Below, piece by piece: positions 41,609 through 56,295 of a DNA stretch of 64,000 nucleotides. Both the position numbers and the translations under genes were made by a program. The notes under the pieces are model-generated. The model worked only from the letters and a program-made list of their open reading frames with translations, was not told the origin of the DNA and searched no databases. The stretch's first letter is position 1. Each line of letters opens with the position of its first letter. This DNA is from Prochlorococcus sp. AG-409-L21 (GTDB lineage: Bacteria > Cyanobacteriota > Cyanobacteriia > PCC-6307 > Cyanobiaceae): assembly GCA_003215475.1 (NCBI GenBank), contig QCKH01000002.1, forward strand, positions 62,001 to 126,000, in the 5' to 3' direction.

Positions 41609-42985
41609 TTGCAATTACAAAATTTTCAAATAGAAGGCCTCAGAAGCAAAGTAATCAAAGGGGAAACCAAGCCTGAAAGCTGGAGAAGGCTACAACTAAA
41701 ACGTTTAAAGTCTCTTATTGATGAAAATGAGTCTTCGATACTAAAGGCATTATTTGAAGACCTTCAAAAACCTTCTACGGAAGCATTCTTCGAAATTATC
41801 GCCCTTCGTCAAGAGCTTAAACTCACAGAGAGAGAGCTCTCCTCTTGGATCAAACCTAAAGAAATAAATGTCCCTCTTTGGCTTAAACCTGGTGAAGCCA
41901 AAGTCATTCCGGAACCTTTAGGTTGTGTCCTAATTATCGGAGCATGGAATTACCCATTCATGCTTGCTTTACACCCACTCATATCAGCATTGGCAGCTGG
42001 CAATACAGTGGTTCTTAAGCCTTCTGAATTTTCGCCAGCAACGGCGGACTTAATAGAAAAACTTTTTGCAAAATATTTCCCAAAGGACATAGTAAAAGTT
42101 TTTCAAGGCGATGGGTTATTTACTCAAGAATTACTAAAAGAAAAGTTTGACCATATTTTCTTTACAGGTGGCAGCAAAATTGGGCAGAAAGTTATGAGTG
42201 CTGCTGCAAAGTACTTAACACCAGTTACCCTGGAACTTGGCGGTAAAAATCCTGCATTAATCCTAAAAGATGCAAATCTAGAAGTTACAGCCAAAAGGCT
42301 TATATGGGGTAAGTGTTTAAATTCTGGTCAAACATGCTTAGCACCTAACCATCTGTTAATAGATAAAAATATAAAGAATCAATTAGTAAAAAAAATGACA
42401 AGTTATATAACTGAATTCTATGGAGAAGATCCTTCACAATCAAGTGATATTGGAAGTATTAATAAGAGACAATTTCAAAAAGTTGTTAGCTTAATTGAAA
42501 ATGCAAATAAAGAGAGTAAAATTCTTTTTGGTGGTCAAATCAACCTTTCAGAAAGGAAAATAGCACCAACATTAATTGAAGTAGAAGACATCAACGAATC
42601 AATTATGATTGAAGAGATTTTTGCCCCTATTCTTCCTATATTAGCTATATCTAGTCTAGAAAATGGTCTGGACATTATTAGAAAGCAACCTAAACCACTT
42701 GCTATTTATTTGTTTGGTGGAAATAACCAGGATCATCAAGAGGTTTTAAATCAAACAAGTTCAGGAGGAGTCTGTATTAATGATGTTGTGATTCAAGCTG
42801 GTATACCAGATCTTCCTTTTGGAGGCATAGGGTTAAGTGGAATCGGTCAATATCACGGTAAAGCAGGTTTTTTAACTTTTTCGCATCAAAGGTCGATCTT
42901 GCAAAGACCTTTCTGGTTAGATCTCAATTTTCGTTATCCACCTTATAAACTTGACATCTCTTTTTTAAGCAAGCTAATGAAATAA
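41609..42985 (+). CDS. Aldehyde dehydrogenase, fatty aldehyde type
   Basis: A 458-residue ALDH starting with TTG. Key parts are the NAD-binding CVLIIGAWNYPFMLALHPLI (about 113-132), FFTGGSKIGQKVMSAAAK, the general base glutamate in TLELGGKNPALI and the catalytic cysteine in NSGQTCLAPN (about 243). The length and the AWNYP motif put it with the class 3-like enzymes of cyanobacteria (AldE type) that oxidise long-chain or apocarotenoid aldehydes. A C-terminal hydrophobic end (LDISFLSKLMK) may bind the membrane. Confidence 0.92.
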   Translation: MQLQNFQIEGLRSKVIKGETKPESWRRLQLKRLKSLIDENESSILKALFEDLQKPSTEAFFEIIALRQELKLTERELSSWIKPKEINVPLWLKPGEAKVIPEPLGCVLIIGAWNYPFMLALHPLISALAAGNTVVLKPSEFSPATADLIEKLFAKYFPKDIVKVFQGDGLFTQELLKEKFDHIFFTGGSKIGQKVMSAAAKYLTPVTLELGGKNPALILKDANLEVTAKRLIWGKCLNSGQTCLAPNHLLIDKNIKNQLVKKMTSYITEFYGEDPSQSSDIGSINKRQFQKVVSLIENANKESKILFGGQINLSERKIAPTLIEVEDINESIMIEEIFAPILPILAISSLENGLDIIRKQPKPLAIYLFGGNNQDHQEVLNQTSSGGVCINDVVIQAGIPDLPFGGIGLSGIGQYHGKAGFLTFSHQRSILQRPFWLDLNFRYPPYKLDISFLSKLMK

Positions 42986-43057
42986 TAAAATATTCAATTA
43001 TTTATTAAATCTCTTAAGTAAGCTGGCAAATTTATTTAAATAGAACTATCTTTTCTA

Positions 43058-43966
43058 ATGAATTTAAAAAATAATATGAAAAGAACGATCCTAAGCCTTC
43101 TCTTTGTTTTATCAATAGCTCAATCTCCTTCTAAAGCAGAAGAGATCATAATACAACCTGGGGACACCTTGTCTGAAATAGCAAACAATTATGGCATTAG
43201 TGTCCGTAAGATAATGGATCTAAATAAGTTATACAATGCTGATAATCTAGAAATCGGTCAAAAGATTATTCTCCCTACTAATGCAAGAAGATATAACTCG
43301 GAAGGCAAGGTTAAGCATACTGTTCTACCAGGAGAGAATATAGGGAAAATCGCTAAAATGTATAGGATACAAAAAAAAGATATTCTTAATATAAATAATA
43401 TATATGATCCAGATATTCTTTACCCAGGCCAGATTTTAATACTTCCTAAAGAGGCAATGCAAATCAATAAAGCTCAAGCGAATAAGAAAAGTTTTCATAT
43501 AATTTCAAAAGGTGAAACTTTATACAAAGTTGCTGATTATTATAACAAGAAAGTTGAAGATCTTATTGCAATAAATAGAATATCAAACCCAAATTCTATT
43601 AAGCCAGGTGATAAAATATTTTTAGGCAAACACAACCAAAAAACATCTTCTAATGTTGGGGATAGTTCAAATATCCTGAAGAAAAATAAAAGTAATAATC
43701 TTGCATTGTCCTTTAAAAGGAATTCAATTGATGAATGGAGAAAATATGGTCCCTTGGAAATTAACTGGACAAAGTGGAAAGTCTTTGAAGGAAGTCTCGT
43801 TGCCCCAGCTATTAATAACAATGGTAAGCCTCTTCTTTTAGCTGTAAATTGTACTTCAAGTAAATTAACTTGGAGAGCCTCAAAAGATAACTGGAAGAAG
43901 TGGTTTTTACCTAAAAAAGACTTTGAATTCAACTTAATAGATGATCTATGTATAAATTCAAACTAA
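43058..43966 (+). CDS. Secreted protein with three LysM domains
   Basis: A 302-residue protein with a signal peptide (TILSLLFVLSIAQSPSKAEE) and three LysM modules: about 30-75 (IQPGDTLSEIANNYGISVRK), 80-125 (VLPGENIGKIAKMYRIQKKD) and 143-190 (ISKGETLYKVADYYNKKVED). It should bind peptidoglycan in the periplasm. The last 90 residues form a beta-rich domain with a WRKYGPLEINWTKWK-type pattern and two cysteines. No peptidase motif is visible. Start ATG 43058; a second ATG at 43076 is also possible. Confidence 0.88.
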   Translation: MNLKNNMKRTILSLLFVLSIAQSPSKAEEIIIQPGDTLSEIANNYGISVRKIMDLNKLYNADNLEIGQKIILPTNARRYNSEGKVKHTVLPGENIGKIAKMYRIQKKDILNINNIYDPDILYPGQILILPKEAMQINKAQANKKSFHIISKGETLYKVADYYNKKVEDLIAINRISNPNSIKPGDKIFLGKHNQKTSSNVGDSSNILKKNKSNNLALSFKRNSIDEWRKYGPLEINWTKWKVFEGSLVAPAINNNGKPLLLAVNCTSSKLTWRASKDNWKKWFLPKKDFEFNLIDDLCINSN

Positions 43967-43999
43967 ACGTAGTTGATGATCTAAAGCTGAATGAAATAT

Positions 44000-45037
44000 T
44001 TATATTGTAGGAGGTTCCAATTGATCTGCTTGTTCTTCTACTATTTGCAACCTGATTTTTTTACCCCCAAAAAGATTGCCTAGAGATACTCTCATAGTTG
44101 CTCCGCTAAGAGTCTGCAGCGTGTTCAAAACCTCTCTTAAATAGGGAGTGCTACTTCCACTCTCTAACCATAACTTTTCATGTAAATCTCCTAGTTTACG
44201 CCAAGAAGAATGAAGTCTTAAGACCGAAGCTTCGATAGTTTTCGCTTGAGTCAAAGCATCTACTAACAAGCCCAAAGATTCAATCCTTTGAGCTTCTTTA
44301 GTTGCTTTTTCTAAATCTATACCTTCACACTGCAAAACCCTTAAAGATAATGAAGCATCATTTGACTTTCCAATCCATTTTGCCGCAGTAGTTACTTCTT
44401 TAACAGCTTCTACATTTGGTGTTTCTCTCAAAACCTTCCTCAAATCCTCTTGAAGAGTTTCAGGAAGTTTTGATAACTCTCTTGCTAAAGGAGCCACAAT
44501 TTTGGGAGGGAGAAGATTCTCTTGGGTTCTTTTACGAACTTCTTCAGGTAAGAAAGGGCTTGTAGCAGACGTAAATTCATCAGAAAGTCTACGAACTTCC
44601 TTCCTAGTAATTTCAGTACCTTTATTAGCAGCCTCAGCAACCATTTGCTGCACTTCAGGAGATGACTGAGCAGTCTCTATAAAAGACCGTCGGGAAAAAT
44701 TATTCACACTTTCTTCGTCAAGCATTCCCCCCACGACCAACTCATCAGCAGAGTCTGCTAATTGAATCAGAGCATATGCTCGTGTTTTGCTTATATCCAT
44801 TTCTCTAAGCCATTGTAAAAAACCAGCTCCTCTCCCTTCTCCACCTCGCTTTTCTTTATCTCTAACTACTCGTAAAATCTTACCTCTCCAAATATCTGTA
44901 TGAAGATCAAATCTTTCACATACTGACCAAGCTTTTTGAAGTCGGTCCAAAAACTCAAAATTATTTAGATCATCCTTTTCTGGATCAGGCAAATCCAATT
45001 GAAGAATTGAAGGGTCAGGATTAATTATTGTTTCCAC
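44000..45037 (-). CDS. Unrecognised picocyanobacterial protein (345 aa)
   Basis: A soluble, helix-rich protein (KTRAYALIQLADSADELVVG; EITRKEVRRLSDEFTSATSP) with no enzyme motif. The GRGAGFLQWLREMDISKTRA segment and the following helices read like a DNA-binding or partition-type helix-turn-helix (SKTRAYALIQLA), which would suit a nucleoid-associated or regulatory role, but this is weak. Divergent from psaE with about 120 bp between. Confidence 0.7.
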   Translation of the reverse strand: METIINPDPSILQLDLPDPEKDDLNNFEFLDRLQKAWSVCERFDLHTDIWRGKILRVVRDKEKRGGEGRGAGFLQWLREMDISKTRAYALIQLADSADELVVGGMLDEESVNNFSRRSFIETAQSSPEVQQMVAEAANKGTEITRKEVRRLSDEFTSATSPFLPEEVRKRTQENLLPPKIVAPLARELSKLPETLQEDLRKVLRETPNVEAVKEVTTAAKWIGKSNDASLSLRVLQCEGIDLEKATKEAQRIESLGLLVDALTQAKTIEASVLRLHSSWRKLGDLHEKLWLESGSSTPYLREVLNTLQTLSGATMRVSLGNLFGGKKIRLQIVEEQADQLEPPTI

Positions 45038-45159
45038 AAAACAAAAGGAATAAACTCATTGCTACTAAAAAAACAAAAAGCGACGACATTCTGTGACGCT
45101 AGAGAGAAATTGTACTTCTCTCACGATAATCTTATTATTGAAATAACAGATTAAAAAAA

Positions 45160-45369
45160 ATGGCTATTTCAAGAGGAGACATGGTTAGGGTCAAGAGACC
45201 TGAATCTTATTGGTTCAACGAAGTTGGGAAAGTGGCTTCTGTAGACACTTCTGGTATCAAATATCCTGTTGTGGTTCGATTTGATAAAGTAAACTATGCT
45301 GCTTTTAGTGGTGTGGATGGAGGCAACAATACAAACAACTTTGCAGAAAATGAATTAGAGGCTGTTTAG
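45160..45369 (+). CDS. psaE: Photosystem I reaction centre subunit IV (PsaE)
   Basis: A 69-residue SH3-like protein: [36 protein letters not shown] and the [13 protein letters not shown] tail. It binds the stromal side of photosystem I and helps ferredoxin docking and cyclic electron flow. Only 4 bp separate its stop from the TTG start of mutM. Confidence 0.97.
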   Translation: MAISRGDMVRVKRPESYWFNEVGKVASVDTSGIKYPVVVRFDKVNYAAFSGVDGGNNTNNFAENELEAV

Positions 45370-45373
45370 ATTT

Positions 45374-46225
45374 TTGCCAGAACTTCCTGAAGTAGAGACT
45401 GTTCGCAAAGGATTAGAAAAGCGTTTAAAGGGTTTTTTAATATCACAAGTACAAGTAATAACAGAAAGATCTATCTCTAGTGAGGGTGGTTCTATAGCCT
45501 TTTGCAAAAATATGCAAGGTTCTCTAGTTGGAGGGTGGACTAGAAGAGGCAAGTATTTAATTTGTCGACTAAAGGGAACAAGACAAGAAAAACAAATCGG
45601 ATGGTGGGTAATTCATTTAAGAATGACGGGTCAATTTCAATGGTGCGACAATAATGATAAAGCTTGTCCACATACAAGAGTTCGTATATGGAACAAGAGT
45701 AATTCTGAGATTCGTTTTGTTGATACTCGAAACTTTGGACAAATGTGGTGGGTCTCGGCCAGTTATTTACCAGAAGAAAAGATTAATGGATTAAGAAGGT
45801 TAGGTCCCGAGCCTTTTTCTAAAGAGTTCAATCCAGAATATCTTCAGCACTCATTACAGAAACGAAAAAGATCAATCAAAGCATCCTTACTGGACCAATC
45901 TGTGATTGCTGGAGTAGGGAATATTTATGCAGATGAAAGCCTTTTCGATGCAAAGATTTTGCCCACAAAAGAATCACAAGAACTAACCCCAAAAGAGATT
46001 GCAAAACTATGCAAATCTTTAATTAAAATTTTAAAGCTCAGTATTGGCAAAGGGGGGACTACATTTAGAGACTTTAGAGATCTAGAAGGACTTAATGGAA
46101 ATTATGGAGGTCAAGCTTCGGTTTATAAAAGAGAAAGAAAGCCATGTAAGGAATGTGGCTCAATCATTTTAAAAGCAAAAGTAGCTGGCAGAGGAACTCA
46201 TTGGTGTCCCAATTGCCAAAAATAA
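45374..46225 (+). CDS. mutM: Formamidopyrimidine-DNA glycosylase
   Basis: A 283-residue MutM/Fpg starting with TTG so that the mature protein begins PELPEVETVRKGL (P1 nucleophile, E2). It has the helix-two-turn-helix with SVIAGVGNIYADESLFDAKI (about 175-195) and the C-terminal zinc finger CKECGSII and CPNCQK. It removes oxidised purines such as 8-oxoguanine. It follows psaE by 4 bp, which ties an oxidative damage repair gene to a photosystem gene. Confidence 0.97.
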   Translation: MPELPEVETVRKGLEKRLKGFLISQVQVITERSISSEGGSIAFCKNMQGSLVGGWTRRGKYLICRLKGTRQEKQIGWWVIHLRMTGQFQWCDNNDKACPHTRVRIWNKSNSEIRFVDTRNFGQMWWVSASYLPEEKINGLRRLGPEPFSKEFNPEYLQHSLQKRKRSIKASLLDQSVIAGVGNIYADESLFDAKILPTKESQELTPKEIAKLCKSLIKILKLSIGKGGTTFRDFRDLEGLNGNYGGQASVYKRERKPCKECGSIILKAKVAGRGTHWCPNCQK

Positions 46226-46292
46226 ATCCCCCTATGAGGAGGATGGGAAAATATTTTGGAAAATCTTTCGAAAAATTGTTGAAAAATGTTTT

Positions 46293-46410
46293 ACCTGGCA
46301 TTGAGCTATTTTCTCAGGGGGCTGCCCCCCAAATATCGTCGCCGCTTATGCGTTTCACAACCGAGTTCGGGATGGATCGGAGTGGGTCCACATCGCGATG
46401 AACACCAGGA
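46293..46410 (-). rRNA. rrf: 5S ribosomal RNA
   Basis: About 118 nt, starting TCCTGGTGTTCATCGCGATG on the minus strand with the internal CCCGAACTCGG loop region and closing AGCTCAATGCCAGG that pairs with the start. Last gene of the ribosomal operon. Confidence 0.95.
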
Positions 46411-46521
46411 AAACATTTTCATGTTCAAGGTATGAGCCTTGAGAACTGCATAGGGATATTTTTATGATTCATAAAAATGTCTAGATAGAAAAAGAATCTC
46501 TCTTTTGTTAGATGAAGAAGT

Positions 46522-49393
<2,872 letters not shown>

Positions 49394-49723
49394 CAATAAA
49401 AAATCTATTGACTTAATTAAGTCAAAGATTATTTGCTCTAACTCAAGAATTTTAAATAGAAAACTAATTAATTTAGTAAAGCTAAATTTACTAGGTTTCT
49501 ATACATCTATGAGATGCTTTATTCTTTCCAGACTTTTCCTATGCAGTTGTCAAGGTTCTACTGAATCAAACTGATAGATTTTCAAATATCAGTGAGCCCA
49601 GCGTCTTATCAGCCTGATATTAATCAAGGAGTGACAGGAAGCTAGGTTCTTTCAGATGAACAATATCTAAGTCACTATAAACAAATGACAATCTCCAAAT
49701 TGAGTTATCAGGTAGTTGATCAG
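49394..49723 (-). other. Spacer between tRNA-Ala and 23S rRNA
   Basis: About 330 bp of AT-rich internal transcribed spacer. No gene; short reading frames here are not supported. Confidence 0.8.
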
Positions 49724-49796
49724 TGGAGGTAAGCGGACTCGAACCGCTGACATCCTGCTTGCAAAGCAGGCGCTCTACCAACTGAGCTATACCCCC
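49724..49796 (-). tRNA. tRNA-Ala (TGC)
   Basis: A 73-nt tRNA in the rRNA spacer: acceptor GGGGGTA/TACCTCC, anticodon loop TTTGCAA (TGC), T arm with GTTCGAGTC. Discriminator A, CCA not encoded. Confidence 0.97.
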
Positions 49797-49805
49797 AACA
49801 ACGAA

Positions 49806-49879
<74 letters not shown>

Positions 49880-50049
49880 AGGAGAAAGTTTGTTGGGTGT
49901 GACCTAGACAAGTTTAGGAACTAAAATCAAAAAACAGCAAATTGATTGTTACTTGTTTTTTAATCTGAGGTACCGATCGACCTAAGGTGACAGGATTATG
50001 GCCTGAATTTTAAGTATCAGACATCAATAATCAGTTTTTTTGTCTCCCT

Positions 50050-51537
<1,488 letters not shown>

Positions 51538-52220
51538 ATCAGGCCCTATTGAAGAAAACTTAAAAAGTTCTCAACTCAGTCTGACTTGCTTAATCCACTA
51601 AATTTCAAGCACTGGCGCACTTAAATAGTAGTTTTAGCCTCCTTAAAGAATTTAAGGGTTCAAAGAGTGCACTAAGAAAATATATTCTCGTGACTTTCCG
51701 AGATCTCAGATCCGGTCATTGCCAAAAGCTGTAAAAAAATCTTAACAAGACAGAGCGTGAATCTCAGATCTCATTAATTCATTGAACAAGCTTGAGCAAT
51801 TAAATTTTTGACGGGACCTCACACTCTTATCGCATTTACATTCAAATCCCTTAAATGGAAATGAACGCGATAAAAGCATCAGTTCCTAAACTTTTTAGTT
51901 GTCCAGGTTCTGCTTTGACTCCTAAAAAAGAGCCTCAGCTGTGCGATCAAAGATCACCCTAGAAACCTACATCAGATCTTGGATGACTCCTTGATTGATA
52001 TAAGTGCCGCCTAAAAAACCTAGGTAAACCTAGTTTCCTTAGAAAGCGTTGAAACAGGTTTTACCCTGATTCACATCCAGTCCTCAATTTTAGACTACAA
52101 ACCTATTTATGCGCAACAGATAATTCCAGAAAAGACCTCTAGATGATCTTGATTTTCTTACCTATTATAGAAATAGCTTGTCAACACAAGCTTTTGAGAA
52201 TTGCATCAAAACACACATAA
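51538..52220. other. rRNA leader and promoter region, also upstream of invA
   Basis: About 680 bp without a gene, between the rRNA operon (leftward) and the invertase gene (rightward). It must hold the rRNA promoter and leader. Sequence is AT-rich and no open frame of note is found. I could not fix -10/-35 boxes by eye. Confidence 0.7.
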
Positions 52221-53675
52221 ATGCCTGAACGCTTCAGCCAACAACGCCAAAGAGTGCGTCCTAATTCAAACGAGGAAGCAGTTATCAAGCGAGCAAAAGA
52301 ACATTTTGAACGTTCATTAATCAAAATCAATGGACAAATAGCTGGAAGTGTTGCCGCTCTAGAACACCCGGCAAATAATGATGCCCTTAATTATGGGGAA
52401 ATTTTCTTGCGAGATAATGTGCCCGTAATGATTTACCTCTTGACTCAAAAGAGATATGACATTGTCAAAAAATTCTTAACCGTATGCCTTGATCTTCAAA
52501 GCACTAGTTACCAAACAAGAGGTGTTTTCCCAACAAGCTTTGTTGAGGAAGAAAAAGAACTTATTGCTGATTATGGCCAAAGGTCTATTGGCAGAATAAC
52601 TTCTGCTGATGCAAGCTTATGGTGGCCAATATTATGCTGGCTTTACGTAAAAAAGAGTAAAGATACAACATTTGGAATTAGCCAAAAAGTACAGAGAGGG
52701 ATTCAACTTCTCTTAGATCTTGTTTTACACCCAACTTTTGAAGGAACACCAGTACTTTTCGTACCAGACTGCTCCTTTATGATTGATCGTCCTATGGATG
52801 TCTGGGGAGCACCTTTAGAAGTTGAAGTGCTGCTTTATGCATCATTAAGCAGTTGTATAGAACTAATGGATTTAAGTAGCAAACATCAAGTTAGTCGTTT
52901 ACTGGATCAAAGACTTCTTCTTACAAGGCAATGGGTTCATGACCTACGTCAATTTCTTCTAAAGCATTACTGGGTAACAAGCAAAACCATGCAAGTTCTT
53001 AGACGCAGACCCACAGAACAATATGGAGAAGATCAACATCAAAATGAATTTAACGTTCAACCACAGATAGTGCCTCCATGGCTTCAAGACTGGCTTGAAA
53101 ATAGAGGAGGTTATCTTATAGGAAATATTAGGACTGGGAGACCAGACTTTCGTTTTTACAGCCTAGGAAACTCTCTTGCATGCATGTTTGGAGTTTTAAC
53201 AGCACCGCAACAAAGAGCTTTATTTAGATTAGTTCTTCATAACCGAGAGCATTTGATGGCTCAAATGCCAATGAGAATTTGTCACCCTCCAATGGAAATA
53301 GAAGAATGGCAAAACAAAACAGGTTCTGACCCCAAAAACTGGCCATGGAGTTATCACAATGGTGGACACTGGCCAAGTATTCTTTGGTTCTTTGGTGCTT
53401 CGATTCTTCTTCACGAACAAAGGTATCCCAAAGCAGATGTCTTGCTAATGGGCCAAATGAGATCCTTATTAGAAGAATGCTACTGGAGCCAGCTTAATCA
53501 GTTACCAAAACAAAAATGGGCTGAGTATTTTGATGGACCTACAGGAACCTGGGTAGGACAACAATCAAGGACATATCAAACATGGACCATTGTTGGCTTC
53601 TTACTAATGCATCACTACTTAAAAGTAAGCCCTAAAGATGTATCGATGCTGGATTTAAATCAACAAAAAGATTAG
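52221..53675 (+). CDS. invA: Alkaline/neutral invertase (GH100)
   Basis: A 484-residue (alpha/alpha)6-type glycoside hydrolase that splits sucrose to glucose and fructose in the cytosol. Motifs are [13 protein letters not shown] (about 62-74, catalytic Asp), the [20 protein letters not shown] stretch, [20 protein letters not shown] (about 190-210) and [16 protein letters not shown] (about 374). Sucrose is a compatible solute precursor in marine picocyanobacteria, so it probably sets sucrose turnover. Converges on petD, stops overlapping by 4 bp. Confidence 0.95.
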   Translation: MPERFSQQRQRVRPNSNEEAVIKRAKEHFERSLIKINGQIAGSVAALEHPANNDALNYGEIFLRDNVPVMIYLLTQKRYDIVKKFLTVCLDLQSTSYQTRGVFPTSFVEEEKELIADYGQRSIGRITSADASLWWPILCWLYVKKSKDTTFGISQKVQRGIQLLLDLVLHPTFEGTPVLFVPDCSFMIDRPMDVWGAPLEVEVLLYASLSSCIELMDLSSKHQVSRLLDQRLLLTRQWVHDLRQFLLKHYWVTSKTMQVLRRRPTEQYGEDQHQNEFNVQPQIVPPWLQDWLENRGGYLIGNIRTGRPDFRFYSLGNSLACMFGVLTAPQQRALFRLVLHNREHLMAQMPMRICHPPMEIEEWQNKTGSDPKNWPWSYHNGGHWPSILWFFGASILLHEQRYPKADVLLMGQMRSLLEECYWSQLNQLPKQKWAEYFDGPTGTWVGQQSRTYQTWTIVGFLLMHHYLKVSPKDVSMLDLNQQKD

Positions 53676-54154
53676 AAAAGCCCCAAAGTCAATGACTTAT
53701 CAATCGGCAAACAAGCTCCTATACCTAAATAAATTGTCAACAAAGTTCCAAACAAGAAAAAGCCCATAGCTACTGGTCTTCTGAAAGGATTTGAAAACTT
53801 ATTTACATTCTCAATAAACGGTATCAGAATCAATCCAAGAGGGATAAGTGTCTGCAAAGCAATCCCTAACAACTTATTTGGAACAACTCTAAGGATTTGG
53901 AAAACAGGATAGAGGTACCATTCAGGAAGAATTTCTAAAGGAGTAGCAAAAGGATTAGCTTTGTCTCCAAGAAATGCAGGGTCTAAAACTGCCAGTCCTA
54001 CTACACATGCAATTGTTCCAAGGATTACAACCGGAAAGATATAAAGCAGATCATTAGGCCATGCTGGCTCTCCGTAATAATTATGACCCATTCCTTTTGC
54101 AAGCTTTGCCCGAAGCTTTGGGTCAGATAAGTCAGGTTTTTTAAGAGTGGACAT
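53672..54154 (-). CDS. petD: Cytochrome b6-f complex subunit IV
   Basis: A 160-residue membrane protein with three transmembrane helices. The ATG at 54154 gives [20 protein letters not shown]; the frame runs upstream to 54196 but the extra 14 residues are not part of the family. [20 protein letters not shown] and the PEWY motif ([12 protein letters not shown]) of the Qo site are present. Lies 70 bp downstream of petB. Confidence 0.97.
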   Translation of the reverse strand: MSTLKKPDLSDPKLRAKLAKGMGHNYYGEPAWPNDLLYIFPVVILGTIACVVGLAVLDPAFLGDKANPFATPLEILPEWYLYPVFQILRVVPNKLLGIALQTLIPLGLILIPFIENVNKFSNPFRRPVAMGFFLFGTLLTIYLGIGACLPIDKSLTLGLF

Positions 54155-54224
54155 AACTAAAAAAATGTTTTGAAAAGGAAAAATAATTTTCAGCAAATAT
54201 ATTGGGAGCTTATCTAAGCAACCA

Positions 54225-54881
54225 TCATAAAGGTCCTGATATGCCCTGCTTTCTAATCATAAGGAAATGCATGAGCATAAATATTGCCAATGTCCAGGGC
54301 AATACAAAAGTATGAAGACTATAAAAGCGTGTGAGAGTCGACTGCCCAACACTCTCTCCACCCCTTAGTAGTTCCACCATAAAGTCACCTACAACGGGAA
54401 TAGCAGCAGGAACCCCTGAGACAATCTTTACGGCCCAATATCCAACTTGGTCCCAAGGCAACGAATAACCAGTTACCCCAAAAGCAACAGTGATTACTGC
54501 CATCACAACACCCGTAACCCAAGTAAGTTCTCTTGGTCTTTTGAAACCACCGGTCAAATAAACTCGAAAAACGTGCAAGATAAGCATTAAAACCATCATT
54601 GAGGCACTCCAACGATGGACTGATCTGATAAGCCAACCAAAACTCACGTCTGTCATTAAGTAACTGACAGAGTTATAAGCTTCTGTAACTGTGGGTTTGT
54701 AATAAAAAGTCATTGCAAACCCAGTTGCAAATTGAATTAAGAAGCACACAAGTGTGATGCCTCCAAGACAATAAAAGATGTTTACATGAGGAGGTACGTA
54801 TTTTGAAGTGACATCGTCTGCGATGTCTTGTATTTCAAGTCGTTCCTGGAACCAGTCGTAGACAGGTGAGGAGTTCGCCAT
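54225..54881 (-). CDS. petB: Cytochrome b6
   Basis: A 218-residue protein of four transmembrane helices with heme-ligand histidines in [20 protein letters not shown] and [11 protein letters not shown] then MLMHFLM. It begins [20 protein letters not shown]. With PetD it forms the core of the cytochrome b6-f complex, linking photosystem II and I. Divergent from the protease gene. Confidence 0.98.
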   Translation of the reverse strand: MANSSPVYDWFQERLEIQDIADDVTSKYVPPHVNIFYCLGGITLVCFLIQFATGFAMTFYYKPTVTEAYNSVSYLMTDVSFGWLIRSVHRWSASMMVLMLILHVFRVYLTGGFKRPRELTWVTGVVMAVITVAFGVTGYSLPWDQVGYWAVKIVSGVPAAIPVVGDFMVELLRGGESVGQSTLTRFYSLHTFVLPWTLAIFMLMHFLMIRKQGISGPL

Positions 54882-54957
54882 TTATTCAGATGAGCTTAAT
54901 AATTAATAAGAACAGTCTACTGAATGTGCCTCATGGTTCGCGCAATTGATTAATCCA

Positions 54958-56295
54958 ATGCCTTCAACTGTAAAAACTTGTTCAAAAACTTTGAGGCAAA
55001 TTTTTGCCTTCTTAAGTAGTTTTCTACTTATTTTTTCTTTAGGTACAGAGCCTTTACTCGCATTAAACGATGGTCAGCAACTCGTTTTAGAGACGTGGAA
55101 CATCGTAAACGAAGGGTTTCTAAATCCTGACAAATTCAATGAAGTCCAATGGCGACGATTAAGACAAGAAGCTCTTGAGAAACCAATTACAACTTCTGAT
55201 GAAGCTTACCAAGCTATTGAAACGATGCTTCTTCCTTTAGGTGACCCTTATACAAGGCTTTTAAGACCTAATGATTTTCAAGAATTAAAAGAAAGCAATA
55301 TTGGAAGCGAAATCAATGGAGTAGGAATGCAATTAGGAGCAAGAAGCGATGATGGGAAAATTGTTGTTATATCTCCTTTAGATGGTTCTCCTGCAGAAGC
55401 TGCAGGAATTATTAGCGGATCAATTCTTCTTGAAGTTGACGGAGATTCACCTCAGAGACTTGGTTTAGAAGCTACAGCATCTAAATTACGTGGCGAAACA
55501 GGTTCAAAAGTACCCGTAATAATCCAAGACCCAAATAATGAAATCAAAGAAATAATTCTTGAAAGAAGAAGTGTAGATCTGCGACCAGTTCGAACCAGAA
55601 GAATAAGAAATGAAAACCACACACTTGGATACCTTCGAATAACGCAATTCAGCGAGGGAGTCCCTGAGCAAGTCAAAGAAGCATTGAAGGAGTTATCAGA
55701 AAAAGAGGTTGAAGGTATTGTTTTGGATTTAAGAAATAATTCTGGAGGTCTTGTTAGCTCTGGACTTGCAGTTGCTGATGCCTTCTTAAATCAAAAGCCA
55801 ATAGTTGAAACAAGAAATCGCGATGGGATAAATGATCCAATCCCTTCAAGCGAAGAAACACTTTACGAGGGTCCTTTAGTAACACTTGTCAATGGAGGGA
55901 CTGCAAGTGCTAGTGAAATTCTTGCTGGTGCACTTCAAGACAATCAAAGATCTCTTCTATTGGGCAAGAGAACTTTTGGGAAAGGCCTAATTCAAACTCT
56001 TACAAATCTTAGCGATGGAAGTGGCCTTGCAGTAACAGTAGCAAGCTATCTCACTCCTTCTGGGAGAGACATTCAAAACTTAGGTATAGAGCCTGATCGT
56101 ATTTTAGAAAACCCTGAGCCGCTCAATCCAGGGGGAAGTGAGGATAGATGGCTGCAAGACGCCGAACTTTTTATGGAAGCAAACCTTGATCTTCAAAATA
56201 TCAAGGAAGAAAATTCTAGTGAAGACATTCTTAATAATGAAACTTCTAATCAACTTGGAAGTTCTTTGGATTCAAATGATATAAATAGTGACTAA
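54958..56295 (+). CDS. Carboxyl-terminal processing protease (CtpA family)
   Basis: A 445-residue S41 peptidase with an N-terminal signal peptide (FAFLSSFLLIFSLGTEPLLA), a PDZ domain (about 110-190, GVGMQLGARSDDGKIVVISP) and the catalytic part with the serine in GGTASASEILAGALQ and lysine in LGKRTFGKGLIQ. Cyanobacterial members include CtpA, which trims the D1 precursor C-terminus in the lumen; which paralog this is cannot be told. Start ATG 54958 chosen over the in-frame TTG at 54946. The tail is acidic and Asn/Ser-rich. It overlaps the HD gene (TAATG). Confidence 0.92.
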   Translation: MPSTVKTCSKTLRQIFAFLSSFLLIFSLGTEPLLALNDGQQLVLETWNIVNEGFLNPDKFNEVQWRRLRQEALEKPITTSDEAYQAIETMLLPLGDPYTRLLRPNDFQELKESNIGSEINGVGMQLGARSDDGKIVVISPLDGSPAEAAGIISGSILLEVDGDSPQRLGLEATASKLRGETGSKVPVIIQDPNNEIKEIILERRSVDLRPVRTRRIRNENHTLGYLRITQFSEGVPEQVKEALKELSEKEVEGIVLDLRNNSGGLVSSGLAVADAFLNQKPIVETRNRDGINDPIPSSEETLYEGPLVTLVNGGTASASEILAGALQDNQRSLLLGKRTFGKGLIQTLTNLSDGSGLAVTVASYLTPSGRDIQNLGIEPDRILENPEPLNPGGSEDRWLQDAELFMEANLDLQNIKEENSSEDILNNETSNQLGSSLDSNDINSD

